Source: Anabas testudineus (lineage: Eukaryota > Chordata > Actinopteri > Anabantiformes > Anabantidae). Taken from it: a DNA stretch of 64,000 nucleotides. This document shows positions 1-24,900 of this stretch, one piece after another; the stretch's first letter is position 1, and every line of letters starts with the position of its first letter. The translations under genes and the position numbers were made by a program. A model generated the notes under the pieces. That model saw nothing but the letters and a program-made list of their open reading frames with translations. It made no database searches and was not told where the DNA came from. The stretch lies in NCBI RefSeq assembly GCF_900324465.2, contig NC_046626.1, positions 8,526,459-8,590,458 on the forward strand, read 5' to 3'.

Positions 1-103
1 AAAATACAATGGTTACTGTACACAAAAGCAACAAGACATGCAGTGTTCATTTTGCAAAAACATAAGAAATAAGACATTGTAAAATAATTGTTCAGTAAAT
101 AAA

Positions 104-128
104 ATATATATATATATATATATATATC
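104..128. repeat. (TA)n microsatellite
   Basis: About 12 uninterrupted TA units in the presumed jund 3' UTR. Confidence 0.9.
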
Positions 129-621
129 ATTGCTAAGTGCTTGTAAACAAGTAAGGCATTATATTACACAGTGGATGGCAGCACTTGGCGGCACCCTGGT
201 GTTTGGTTGCACTCTTACTGAGATTGTCCAGCTTACACACAGATAAATACTATCCTACACCAATCCACTGGATAACAATTTGCTACATGGCTTCCCAAAA
301 AAATTAGGGCAATGAAAATAGTTCTGTTGCTGCATAACACGGTCAAGAGTTTGATGAAGCAGACGAGGCCGCAGCGCATACCTGCTGCTGGTGTAACCTG
401 TCGTTTCCAGTTGACTCGCAGCTCTCATGCAGGCCTGCTCGTTTCTGCACGGTGCTCTGCAAAAAGTGTTTCTCAGTTCTCAGCCTTTCCTCTGCAGGCG
501 CATTTACATTGTCCTCACGCAAAGGCTCTGATAAGGATTTTAGGTTACAAAAAAAAAAATAAAAAGGCAAATGGTCCTGATAATACAGGCCTGTTTCTCC
601 AGAGCACAGAGCTGTAAAAAA

Positions 622-652
<31 letters not shown>

Positions 653-655
653 ACA
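622..655. repeat. (CAA)n microsatellite
   Basis: About ten CAA/ACA units with one interruption (ATC), just downstream of the jund stop codon; it reads as TTG repeats in the jund mRNA. Confidence 0.85.
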
Positions 656-685
656 TACATCCATGAAGAGCACCATTACTGCGGT

Positions 686-1621
686 TTAGTAAGCTTGGAC
701 CTGGTTTGGTAAAAGCTGGCACCCACTGCTGACATGGTTCATCACCTTCTGCTTCAGCTGGGCCACTTGTTCCCTGAGGACGCTGGCCGTGGAGGCCAGC
801 TCGGTGTTCTGCGTTTTCAGGGTCTTGACCTTGTCCTCCAGCCGAGAGATCCGCTCCAGCTTTCTCTTTCGACATTTCGACGCGGCTATCCTGTTCCGCA
901 GCTTTTTCCGCTCCGCCTTGATGCGCTCCTGGTTGTCCATGTCGATGGGAGACAGAGGAGGGCTCTCCCCGAAGCTTTGCATGTCCGGCACAGTCTGCGG
1001 CTCGTCCTTCACCACCCCGGCAGACTGGAGTCGTGACAGCGCCGCCGCAGCCGCCGCCTGTTGCTGCGTGTTGGCCAGATGAGGCGGAGGCGGCGGGAAG
1101 GGGATGGTGTCCGTGGAGTAGTTGATGGTGGTGGCTCCGAGCGGGCTGGCCGCATAGCCATTCAAAGTAGTGTAGACTGGAAGGTCTGACGTCGGTAGCC
1201 CGGCAGACCCCACTGCATTGGATGATCCGAGGAGCTCCAGCCTATCCACGGACACGCAGCCCGCTTCGTTCAGCTGGTTCTGCTTGTGAAGATCCTCCAG
1301 CGCCTTGACGAAGCCCTCCGCGAACTCCTGCTCGTCGCTGGCTGATTTCGGGTAGAGGAACTGGGAGGTCGGGTTGGTGGTAGTGACCAGACCGTTGGAC
1401 TGGATAATAAGGCGCTCCAGGTCCGGAGAGGTGAGTTTCAAAAGTCCCAAGTCTGGAGAGTTTAGGAGTCCGTCTGTGTCCCGCAGCGGGTTTGACTTGA
1501 GTTCAGAGTTCTGGTCGTCCAGGTTCAGATTAATTTCCTTTTTCATCATCGTGTTCTGGGAATAGATGCTAGGGACCCTCGGATTATTCACCACGGCGCT
1601 TGGGTAGAGGGTTGTTTCCAT
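686..1621 (-). CDS. jund: Transcription factor JunD (AP-1 subunit)
   Basis: Intronless ORF of 311 residues, as in all vertebrate Jun genes. JunD is a nuclear bZIP protein that dimerises with Fos, ATF or Jun partners and binds AP-1/CRE sites. Visible parts: the N-terminal transactivation region with the SPDLGLLKL box (residues 55-63) and SP sites at S55 and S65, known JNK targets in the family; [17 protein letters not shown] (96-112); a proline run (175-180); [11 protein letters not shown] (219-229); the basic region with [12 protein letters not shown] (243-254); and a leucine zipper from about 261. The SNGLVTTT stretch and the QVQAY C-terminus match JunD (human ends QVPAY) rather than c-Jun or JunB. 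Linkage to pgpep1 and upf1 agrees, since the human orthologues are near JUND. Met25-Met26 (MMKK) matches the internal start used for short JunD in mammals. The start at 1621 is the first in-frame Met and begins METT as in the family. Confidence 0.94.
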   Translation of the reverse strand: METTLYPSAVVNNPRVPSIYSQNTMMKKEINLNLDDQNSELKSNPLRDTDGLLNSPDLGLLKLTSPDLERLIIQSNGLVTTTNPTSQFLYPKSASDEQEFAEGFVKALEDLHKQNQLNEAGCVSVDRLELLGSSNAVGSAGLPTSDLPVYTTLNGYAASPLGATTINYSTDTIPFPPPPPHLANTQQQAAAAAALSRLQSAGVVKDEPQTVPDMQSFGESPPLSPIDMDNQERIKAERKKLRNRIAASKCRKRKLERISRLEDKVKTLKTQNTELASTASVLREQVAQLKQKVMNHVSSGCQLLPNQVQAY

Positions 1622-2110
1622 TCTACACCCTCACATGAGGGAGTGTCGGGCGTTACGCATTAACGACTGTTGAACGGGCATATCCAAACATGAGGAAATC
1701 AGCTGATCCGTATTGTACCTTATCGAGCGCGGTCCCGTTCCCGTACCCCCTTCCTGTGTACAGTGTCTAGAAAGCGACCACTTGAGCTGCCGTGCTACTG
1801 GGTCTCTGGTGTGTCTCTTCCGCGCTGATGATATTGTCTTTTCCCGATGGCACGACTGCTATGCGCAACGCCAGACCTCGCTCGCTTTCTAGCCCTAAAA
1901 ATTCCATTATGTCACTCCAGAGCGCGGAGATTGGCCCAAAATGACGTTGGTTTCCGGTTCAATTTGAATAAGGGGCCGAGTCGGTCTTTATTGCTATGGA
2001 GACTTTAGGTAAACTGCAAACAGTGCAATGCATTGTGGTTTGATGTCATAGCATAAAAAAGCTCAGGGTCGCCAAAAGAGAGCAGAGACTGGGCGGGGAA
2101 GGTGTAAGAG
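1622..2110 (-). promoter_or_regulatory. jund: jund 5' UTR and promoter
   Basis: GC-rich sequence upstream of the jund start codon. Sites on the minus strand include a CCAAT box (ATTGG on plus at 1930-1934), a CRE half-site (ATGACGTT on plus, 1941-1948) and TGACATCA (complement of 2041-2048). TGACATCA is the AP-1/ATF-type element known from the c-jun promoter, so autoregulation is plausible. An A-rich stretch beside it (GCATAAAAAAG, from 2051) gives a TATA-like reading. The transcription start was not determined. Confidence 0.55.
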
Positions 2111-3759
2111 GCGAAGGCCAAGGAAAAGAAGAACAAGCTGTAAAGAAAATATTCCTTCAACTCAGGTTAATAAATGTTTTAACAAAGTAGAGTAGAAGGA
2201 CTTTTATGTAGGCTGTATTATAACAGATTAGGATCATGAGGACAGAAGAGAACTACAATCTGATTTTATGGGTTCAAACTCAATTCAGAATGTGAGGTAT
2301 CAAAACCTCTTAGAGCATGTTGGGGATCAGTAGCAGCATTGAGCCCTCATACAAACAAGACCATAATGTAGAGCTTTGAAACGAGGTGTTACAGCTTCTA
2401 AAAGTGTTCTGAAAGTGTTTCTGGGGAAACTGAGCACAAACTAGAAAAGGGAAGGAAACAGCGACAGTCGAACGAAGAAACCACGAGTTGTCTGTGATTG
2501 AAAGTAGCATGTGAAGAGGTTTACATGCTAAAATATTCTATACATAACTTGTTCCAAAAGTAAGTGCGTAGATTTTACTGATCATAACAATGAAACACAA
2601 AGCTGTGACATGTCAGACATATTTTAGCTCATAACCCCACATTTTAAACTAGATGAAGGAAGGAATAAGCATGCAGTTGAATCACAGATGCACTTTACAC
2701 CAAGAACATACATCTAAACTTACATTTACTTAAAGTTCAACCAAGAAGAAAAAAAAGAGTCGTCGAGAACTACACTGAGGCGGAAGCTACAGAAAAATAT
2801 TGTTATTCCGCCCATACACAGCAAGGACGTCAGCAGACTGTCTGCATCAGCACCACAAAGCAGAGAGGGCATCATTAGTTTCCATGGCAACACTGACATA
2901 GCGATTGACGTAGGCGAGATAGAAAGGTGAATGAGTTGAGGGAGGAGAAGGAGGTGCTGTTAGCAACTGCAGTGCAGGTTGTGTAGGTGGTCACCATTTG
3001 AGGAATGACGGAGAAAAAGAGAACGGCTCTGTTTGAAGCACTCGGCTCATAATGAAAATCTCCACCCTATAGTGAGCATATTTTCTCCTCTGTGCCACTT
3101 TGAAGCCACATAGGGTGCAGTGTCCAGAATGTGTGAGTCATTTCTCAAGGCAGGGGCGTGGACCGCACAGTGCACCGAGAAAGAAAAAAAAAAAAGAGCC
3201 GTTCCTGTAAGTTGATATTAGATTAGCTCTGCTTTCAGGACAACAAACTGAGAAGAAGGTTTATCTTGTAAACTCTGGCAATGGACTGTGTCAGAACCTG
3301 TGCAGCATAAGATCTATTATTAGCATAAGATCTATATGTCACACTCATGCTGTTACAGTGCATTCATTCACACCTGGGAGCTGCCCACTACAAGTGCAGA
3401 GCAGCTCCACGGGTTGGTGGCTAAATAATCATTGATGGGGGTGTCTCAACAGGTCTTATTGAGGGAGGCAAGGTTGTTTTTCTTTATTCACTGCCCACTC
3501 ACAAGACTTCTTCCTTTAATTTATGAATGCAGTGCAGATGCTTGGTTTTCATTCCCAGTCCACATGTGGCTTCAATTATCTCTATTTCATTAGAACACTC
3601 GGATTAAAAACATCAGTTTTCATCTCCTCTTGCCTCTTTCCAAATACACATCTGACTCCTCATGCAAAAGGTGAGTAAATATAAGTTCCCAAGTCACTGT
3701 GAGTTTTTTGATGCAGTGTTTATTTTAGTCTGGAGTGATGTGGAGGGATGTATGCCCAT
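2111..3759. other. Intergenic, jund to pgpep1
   Basis: No convincing coding exon, RNA gene or repeat family. The two genes are divergent, so part of this may hold shared or separate promoter and enhancer elements. Short ORFs here are not conserved-looking. Confidence 0.5.
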
Positions 3760-3773
3760 ACAGTAGGTGGCAG
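3760..3773 (+). promoter_or_regulatory. CTCF-like motif upstream of pgpep1
   Basis: ACAGTAGGTGGCAG matches the CTCF core consensus CCASYAGRKGGCRS at 13 of 14 positions by eye. It lies about 150 bp upstream of the pgpep1 start codon and between divergent genes, a plausible insulator position. Short motif matches are common by chance and this phrase may belong to a fish repeat, so the call is weak. Confidence 0.33.
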
Positions 3774-3925
3774 TATAATGGATCCTGCTCTGGAGTGTCA
3801 TATCCTTATGGCAGTAAATCAGAGGAAGACAGCAGCAAGCTGTGACAATCCTGACATTGTTGTTTGGGATATTTGGTCCCTTTGTTATAAACTTATGACC
3901 GCTGCTGTCAAAACAAGCTAGGATA

Positions 3926-5695
3926 ATGGCCCACAAGAAGAAAGTAATAGTAACAGGTGAGAGGTTTTATTTTTTAACATAACTGGAGGGAGACATTATT
4001 CTTAAATAATTTCTGTATGTCACCACTGTATGTCCTGTTACAGCTCAGAATTCTTGACTGTGCAGTAACGCTATTTAAAATATAAGATATGAAATAAACA
4101 TTTAACAACATGTGCATTCAAATTGATCTGCAGAGATGAATGCTGCTGTCACAATAGACGGCGTAAATATTTATTTTTTGAAGTACAAAACAATGAGAAA
4201 AATCATTCTGTGTCTCTCCTCCGTGTCATGCGCTTGATGACTACAGTTAATGTTTAACTTGATGCTACCTTTAGACTTTGAATTAAAGGCCAATTCGTAC
4301 ATTAACCCTGATCATTTCCCCCTATCTATGACAGATAATAATCCTCGTTCTTTTCCCTGCTGCACTGTGCATCATGGATGTTGCAAAAATATCCCTGTTG
4401 ATATTTTTACCTCCTTGTCTCTGCAGGTTTCGAGCCTTTTGGAGAGCACGCAGTAAACTCCAGCTGGGTGGCAGTACAGGTAATCAGTAATCAGGTTGTC
4501 CATATTTAACAAAGGTTCCAGTGCAGGCATTGTTATCTCTAAGCTTTACTGAAATATGAACCTTATCAAGTTTAATGCAACTAATAATTTACACTTCACA
4601 CTCGTTTTGTATCCTCAATTGAAAAATTTGAATGATAATGTTAGAAGGTTATTTTTATTTTTGCCAGTATTAGGAAGGATCATGGATAATGATGAGGAAA
4701 ATGCAGATTATTTCATTTATTTTTTATAATGACTCTAGGAAGCCTCTTGAAACTGTAATAGCAGTCACAAGCTGTACTAAGTATACTGTCTGTTTACCCT
4801 CAGGAACTGGAGCAATTAGGGCTGGGTGAGGCAGTAGACCTTTATGTGTGCGAGGTGCCTGTTGAATACCAGGCTGTTCAGAGCTTACTGCCACTGCTAT
4901 GGAAAGAGCACCAGCCACAGGTTTTCACAGAAAAATAATACTGTACATAAATACATTTCCATCATACTGTAAATAAAAATGTTACCAACAATCAACCAAC
5001 AAAAAAAAAAAGCTGTCCTAACTAACCTCTGCCACCTGTGTTTTGGTGTCCTCTGAGCAGTTAGTAGTTCATGTTGGCGTCTCTGGATTAGCTACCACGG
5101 TGACGCTGGAGCAGTGTGGCCACAACAACGGTTACCAACGTCTGGACAACTGCAGCTTCTGCCCAGCCTCCAACTGTTGCATGGAAAATGGCCCCGATTG
5201 TATCCACTCAGTCCTAGACATGGAAACAGTCTGCAAAAGGGTCAGTGACTCTGACATTGGGGTCGCTGTGTCGGTATCTAAAGATGCCGGAAGGTAGTTA
5301 ATACTATTTACATGATAAAAAATCACACATACACGTAATAAATACATTTTTCTTGACAAAGATTTTTAAATCATAGTAAACGTTTTGACTTGTCATAGTG
5401 GTATTACTGTTATTAACAATTAATAACTATTAACTATTAATAATGGGAATGTGAACATTAATAGGAGCCTAAATCAGTCCTTTTTTATTTACACCTGTGC
5501 TACTTTAAATAACAAAACAATCGTCCTTTGGCCACTGCCAGGTATCTGTGTGACTACACCTACTACACATCTCTGTACTTGGGGCATGGTCGTTCCGCCT
5601 TCATCCATGTTCCTCCACTGGGAAAACCCTACAGAAGCCAGGACCTGGGAAGGGCCCTCCAGGCGCTCATACTGGAGATGCTGAACCTACTGTAG
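3926..5695 (+). CDS. pgpep1: Pyroglutamyl-peptidase 1
   Basis: Five coding exons: 3926-3956, 4427-4479, 4804-4920, 5061-5293 and 5542-5695 (588 nt, 195 aa). The enzyme is a cytosolic cysteine peptidase (C15 family) that removes N-terminal pyroglutamate from peptides. The protein shows VTGFEPFGEH near the N-terminus, LVVHVGVSG, VTLEQCGHN, DAGRYLCDYTYYTSL and GRSAFIHVPPLG. The catalytic triad is present and spaced as in the human enzyme: Glu84, Cys148 and His167 (human Glu85, Cys149, His168). All junctions keep frame and use GT-AG sites. The C-terminus stops soon after EMLNLL, about 14 residues shorter than the 209-residue human protein. The start ATG lies in the first exon with MAHKKK before the conserved VIVTGF strand. 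Confidence 0.96.
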
Positions 5696-18622
<12,927 letters not shown>

Positions 18623-21300
18623 ACTGTAAGAAACTCTGACTAATGTGTTGACTTATCTGACTCACTGAAAGCAACATTTGGTAAAACCATGTATAGTAAA
18701 CTATGTTGCTGTTTTACAGGCAGTTATGTAGTAGACTACTTTTTATCCTGGAGAATAAAACTTATGAAATGTTGCTGGTGCAGAGACTTTAGGAAAACAC
18801 CACTCTCAATCAAAAATAATACTTAATTTTAAAAAAGATATTGCTGTTATATTTAAACAGATTGAACAAGCAAGGGGGATGATGTGGCAATTACAGAGGC
18901 TTTGTGTTGCTGAATTTGGATTTTGTTATGTACAGACAAAACTTATAGTCTTTTTTAAGTTTTGTATTAAGCTGTAGCTTCATATGTGACAGAGACATGA
19001 GGGTGGTATTGATATTTTCATCAGTTTCTAATTTCTAAATTTACGGCAATAAATGACACTTATTGTGTAATAGTATATTGAAATAACTAATGCTAATATG
19101 AATTATGTATTTACAGGTTGCTGGAAAGGAGCTAGGCCTGTGTGAAGCTTAGTTCATCGGTATTTTAATCTGGGTAATAACAAAAAAGAACAAACATGGA
19201 TACCCGTTTTCCACTGCTACAACCGAAGCACCACTGTGTGAAAGTAACAGAAGAGAGACCGTGAGAAACCAACCAATCACAAGCGTGAGAGCAAAGCTGG
19301 GAGTAGAGCTGGACAGGAAGTGAGCAAGAGGAGAGCGCAGGAAGATGGTGGAGGAGAGAAGGCACTGCTGCTCACGCGTGAAGACATGGCAAAGGAGAAA
19401 GCTGTCAGCCGAAGCAGCACAGCTGGAGAGGCGAGACCTTCAACAGGTCGAAGAGGAGGGGGGAAGGTCTGAAAGATTCTGGAGAGAGAGGGGGCGGCAT
19501 TGTCATCTTGTTCCAGGTGTGGCCCTGAACCTCGGGGATCTCCAGGCATTGTGGTTGGGAATCTTGCTCCAAAAGCTGAGAAAGATGAAGAAGTGTCTCA
19601 CACACAAGTCCTCCAAGCTAACTTAACAGGACGTCTTCTGTCACTTGGAGAGAAAGAGAGGAAACAAGTGGACCCAACTCTTGAAGCAGTTGACATGGCA
19701 ACTTTTTTTAAACTCAAAGCTTGAATCGAGGCTCTGCATTTGATCACATCTAAGCATTCAGAAGAGAGAGTTTGACGGAGTGAACTCAGACGTTCTTGTG
19801 GTGTTGTGCCTCAAACAGCTGAAATGATATTTGAGGATTACATAGCCACAGATCATTCACTTTTCTTTCTCAGCTTTGAGTTGGAAAGTTTTCTGAAATA
19901 AAACAAAAGCTGTTTTCATTGAGGTTTTCAGTGATGTAAGCTAGAGTAGTTAGCTGTCTTTCGAGACAGGTCTTTCTCAAGGTGGTCTGCGAAGTGGTGG
20001 AATTAGCTCTTGAAAATGTAAATGTAAAAGAAAAACATCTTTGTCTCCAGATCTTAGGTGGATGGCTCCAAAGTTCTCTATAGAGGGAGACAAGTTTGTT
20101 TTTGTTCTTCTTTGTGTCCTTTTAGTGTGCAAAAGAGCAAAGAAGGTGAAGCCCCGTAATCAGTTTACGACTGAACGAATCTGCCATTCTTTTCTGCTGA
20201 CCCTGAAGCCACTGAAGCTAGCAGATAGGAATCATCTTGAGCAAATATAGCTAAGCGTATCAGAAAGCCACATCTAGAGAGCAGTGCTCTCCATAGACCC
20301 CTTAAATATCATGCATTATTGAATTAGGTCATATTTGTACATACCTAATTATTACAGTAAAGTGAGAATGAAGAAAGAAATCACGTCTATAATTCATGTG
20401 CTAAAGTTTACATCCCTGTTGTGAAGCACCTGACTCGACTAGTCACCACAGAGGATGGTGAAATCTTCTAAGGTCCCATCTGACAACACATGAGGTGAAG
20501 AGAACTGTGGTGAACGTGGGTGAAAGATGTTCCCACGTGTATTTAGGAGGTGTAGGTTGTACTGTGTTGTACATGCACTACAGTAGGGAATTTGGCATAA
20601 AAACACTAAGACATGAGGCAAGTGTAATATCTATGTAGGTTGGACTTGAGTCCACAGTATATCTGGTGTTTTCTTATAGTACTTGGTACTTTGTTGTCCT
20701 AAAGTCTAGAGGTCGTAGCAGAGAGGAGTGCATCATGTGAAGGACAGTTGAATTGTTCTGTAACTTAACTTTACATCCTAGTTTTAGCTCGAGTTCTCTG
20801 CATGTGTTTTAAGTTTGGATTTCACATGCGTTAAATTAACTTTCACTGCAGTTTCTTTTCACTCAGTATTAATGTTTCTCTCCATGATACTTCCTGATCA
20901 CCAGAAGTAGCTAGATGCCCGTAACTGTCCTGTAATGAAAACAGCCGTACTGCCTGTTACTGACTTCATACCTTTTACCAACACATACAGTTTTGCATGT
21001 GCTGTGACTTGAGGGTAACTTCCAGGTTGGATGTTTTCCTCTTGTAGCGTTTCTTTATTTGTCATCTTGCTATTTAAAACTCAGCTTAAAGGCGTTTATG
21101 TGTTGAACACTCATGACTGCACATTTAGTTTTTCTGCGTACTAATTGATGTTAGTAGATAATAAAATTCAGAGATATTGTCCTGTTAATAATCATGGGAA
21201 ATAAAGTTTGCTTCTGTTTGCTGATTGAGCTGTTTCATTATTGCTATGTAAAGCTTTCTTTAATCGGAGAGATCCGCCAGCAGTTGTATATTTTTATTTA
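18623..21300 (+). other. upf1: upf1 3' UTR and downstream DNA
   Basis: Long non-coding stretch after the upf1 stop codon. Candidate poly(A) signals AATAAA or close variants lie near 18752, 19045, 19896 and 21199, so a 3' UTR of up to about 2.5 kb is possible; vertebrate UPF1 mRNAs are known for long 3' UTRs. A candidate 3' UTR intron (18626-18719) starts 3 nt after the stop. The ORFs at 19.2-19.7 kb have no recognisable homology and look like chance. Confidence 0.5.
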
Positions 21301-21911
21301 TATTTTTAAAGCTGCACAGCTAAATGGGCGCCAGCATGACGATGACGGCTTTTAGGTCATAACTTGTCCTTTGGGATGATAAGTGTTCAACCTGCGCCTC
21401 AGATCCAGGCTGCAGTCTGCACACATGCCGACAGGTTGACACAGTTTCGCAGCTTCACTGCCTCATGCCGCCGTGGAGCCAGCAGGTGGTACTCTACTGT
21501 TGAACGCCGAGCACAGACCTCCGACCACCGGGACGCTGCAAACACCACAAGACCTTCCACATCTGCTCGGGTCGGAAATGGACTCGCACGGGACCGCGAC
21601 CACTTCAGTGATCGAGGTCCTCCGCTCTGTGCTCCCCGGGCTGTGACCGTGCGCGCTGCGTAAAGGTGATCTGCGGAGCCCGGTACCCGGGACAGGACGG
21701 TGCCGACACTGTGCGGGCTGCAGCAGGCTGTGCAGCGCCTTGCAGTGGATCGTCCACCCCTGCAGAATAAAGCAGCAAACAAAAAACAAAAAAAAAATTA
21801 AATATATATATACACCGGGTCCAGTCACAGAAAGAGAAGAGTCGAGTGGGACAGAAACAGCAGCAGCGGAATTATTGTTAGATAACAGACTCAACAAGGG
21901 TTTACACCGAG
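21301..21911 (+). promoter_or_regulatory. homer3: homer3 promoter and 5' UTR
   Basis: A CpG-rich block (strongest about 21440-21740) that ends in the short first coding exon at 21912-21916. ORFs on both strands here reflect high GC, not genes. The transcription start was not determined. Confidence 0.55.
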
Positions 21912-24900
21912 ATGGGGTAAGTGAGGCTGTAGCGTTGGACTGTCTGCATGAAATTAGGCATAGAGAGAAAATGAAGCAAGAAGTTTGTGTTGAAATTGGT
22001 GTAAAAAAACAACAACTATACAACAATAATAATGTGTTTCCTTTTTTCTTCTGTTTTAGGCCCAATGCTTGTGTTAGTGGATGTTCTGCTTCAACTATTT
22101 CTCTCTCTCTCTGTTTGTAGAAAGGAAATCTCAGTCACCTTGTAAGATGTTTCCTCACCACAGAGAAAGGCAAGTACAATCATTGTCTTGACCTTCTTTT
22201 TCCATATGATATTCAGATTTTACTTGTGACCTTGGGATGCCACCACACATGAACTTAAAAACACAGCTGAAGTCTTGATTTCAGAAGAAGAGGTGGTCAG
22301 ACACAACTTAGGAATAATCGGTTAATTAGGAAATGTGAGGCTGCTCATTTCTTTTTTTTTTTACTCTTCACAAACCCAACAGAGGAGTGTAATGGATCTG
22401 TTAAATTAAGATCATATTCTGTGGTGTTTTTCCTCTGCGTGGCCCCAGAGTCTCTGGGTTATTTGATCCATAATTCTTACTATTGTCTGAGCTTAGGATG
22501 CTTTTATTGGAGTTGGAAAAAAGGAGGAAGGAGCGGGGCAGAGCTTTAGTGTGAGCAGCTGCTAATTTCTGACAGATTTGTTAAATATGTGCGTAATAAC
22601 CACGGGTGCAGCGTAATACTCTTTTGTTAGGGCTACTGTTATCTGCAGCGGGACAGCTGTGACCTGCCTCCTACAGCAGTTTTAGCTGCTCTTTGGACTC
22701 TGCTGTATTTAACATTGACGCTTTAAAGGCTTTACAGTTCCTTTAAGCACCAGCTAAACGGTAGAATTGGAAATAATGGGGGGGAAACAAACGGCACATT
22801 CAGTCATTGTAGTAAATTTGCTGCTCTAATGTCAAATGGTTGTGTATGAAAAGATTTAAATGGATCAGATCAGAGGGTGACAGATTATGGATGTTGTAGA
22901 TTGTGGTCGGAATCACTCCTATCCAACAACCATTCATCCCGAGATGCAGCTCTGACCTCTATCCAATCACTGCTGGGCTTTGTTGTGCTTAGAGGTCAAC
23001 AGCGAGTAGCAAGTCTTGCTTGTTGCTCTGTCATGAGTGTCAGGTGGACACCATGAGATGTGAGATTTATTAGGAGAGCACAAACACATGAAGGTGAAAG
23101 ATGTGATGAGACAACTTTCAAATTGAGGGTGAGATCATTAAAATAAATAAGTTGGTAACTACTTTAACTTATTGATTATCATTATTTCACTATATCATTA
23201 CCTCACAGTATGTATCCATGTGAACGTCTAACCAAACTGTAGGCAGTAAGGTTGCATCGTGGGTAATGTAGTTGGAGGATTTCAACGTATGAAGTCAAAA
23301 AAATGGGATGATGATGGTTCTGCTGCATTGATTTTAAAAAAAGAACCGAAAAAAGATGATTGGAGCAAGTCGCTGAATTGACTGAGCTATACTATACTAT
23401 AAGTAACTCTGCTCAGCCTGTTGTATAATATTTAATGATACTGTCAAAGAATTATCTCATTAGGCTCAAACTTACACAAAATATTCATCACAAAACTTAC
23501 TTTACAAACTGCAGTCATGGAGTTTGACACATGAGGGGTTTTAACAGGCCGGGAAGATCAAGCAGGTCAAATTCCTATTAGTACTTAGCGGATACTTTTC
23601 TTGACTAAAAAAAAACAAAAAAAACACTCGTTATCAGATTATTGTCCCATATCTCAGAAAGCCAGAGCACAAATCTCACTTCCAGCTTCAGACAAGCTGC
23701 ACTCAATTCAGTGTCTAGTCCAGTCAGACCTCAGATCAGTGCATCGGTGGTTGTGAAAACTAAGCAGAAGATCCACTCACAACAGAGGGGTTGAAGAAGA
23801 CTTCTAGTGCGAGTTATTATCAGACTGGAGTGCCATCGAAATCCCACCGTTCACATCAACATCTTCACTTCTGTGCATGTATGCGTCTCTGTCGTGGTCT
23901 CCCATGGTGAGAAACACACAGAGAGACCATTACTGGATTTGTGTGTCACTAATGGGGTCAGATATAAATGTACAATGACTGGCCAAAATAATACAGTTCT
24001 ATTGGGAAAAGCCACTGCAGCGTACCGTACTGCGTAGAGCTAGTGTCCTGGTTTTTACCGTTGTAATAACTTTAACTCGGCTCCTCTTTGGACCAACATT
24101 TTGATTCGATGGAGAAGAAGCAGCAAATATATGGTTGAAGAATCTAATTTCAGACTTGCAGAGTGAAGTGTGTTTATTTATTTGGTTGGCCCTTACAGTA
24201 TTTGTCATACTCTGTGTTAAATTGAGGGAATACACAGTTAGACTTAGTTTGACTCCAGCAGAGAGAAACAAGAGAGTTAAGAAGAGAGAAAGGGTTGAAG
24301 CGCTTAGCTATTCATACCACATGACAGTGGCTCTACCACTACCAACACTTGTGACTCTGTTGCTTTGATATATTTACCTCGTATCCAGGATACATCTCTG
24401 CAACTGCTGCCAGGAGCAGAGCAGAGGGTGGTGGGTGAACGGCTCGGGCGGGGGGGGAGTTTAGAGCGTTTTAGTCAACATCATTTACCAGCTAATTCAC
24501 GGCCCTGTATGGCTGATGAATGACGCAGGAAAAAGTAGAAGCAAGCCAAAGGATGACTCCAAAATCTGTCCCCGGGTGGCAGACGCAGACGGAGATCTCC
24601 CACCATGAATAAGCATTGTTAATGGATTTCCCTTTTAAAAACAGGTGCACAGAAGGAGCAGGGTGTACCATCACTGTGTTATTTACATTTCCGTCTAAAC
24701 TTTAATTTAATGTTAGCAGTGCAGTCTGCGTTTATATCAACAATGATTATTAATCCTCATCATCACTGTGCTTTCAGGGAGCAGCCGATCTTCAGCGCCC
24801 GGGCCCATGTTTTCCAGATCGACCCTGCCACCAAGAGGAACTGGATCCCTGCCAGCAAGCATGCCGTCACCGTGTCCTTCTTCTACGACGCCAATCGTAA

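Larger units (their letters stand above)
1..685 (-). other. jund: jund 3' untranslated region (partial)
   Basis: This is AT-rich sequence directly downstream of the jund stop codon, which is read on the minus strand. No ORF of recognisable family lies here. I see no AATAAA on the minus strand (TTTATT on plus), so the transcript end probably lies beyond the window edge. It holds a TA dinucleotide run (104-128) and a CAA-type run (622-655). Assigning it to the UTR is inference from position. Confidence 0.5.

Noticed and set aside
312-875. ORFs on both strands at the jund 3' end
   Set aside because: They are shadow frames of jund or UTR sequence with repeat-coded residues (Val and Leu runs from CAA units).
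19165-19724. Overlapping ORFs on both strands in the upf1 downstream region
   Set aside because: Low-complexity composition, no recognisable family, and no start or splice context; better explained as 3' UTR.
21399-22120. Several ORFs up to 200 aa on both strands
   Set aside because: They overlap the CpG-rich homer3 promoter, where stop codons are rare; no homology was recognised.
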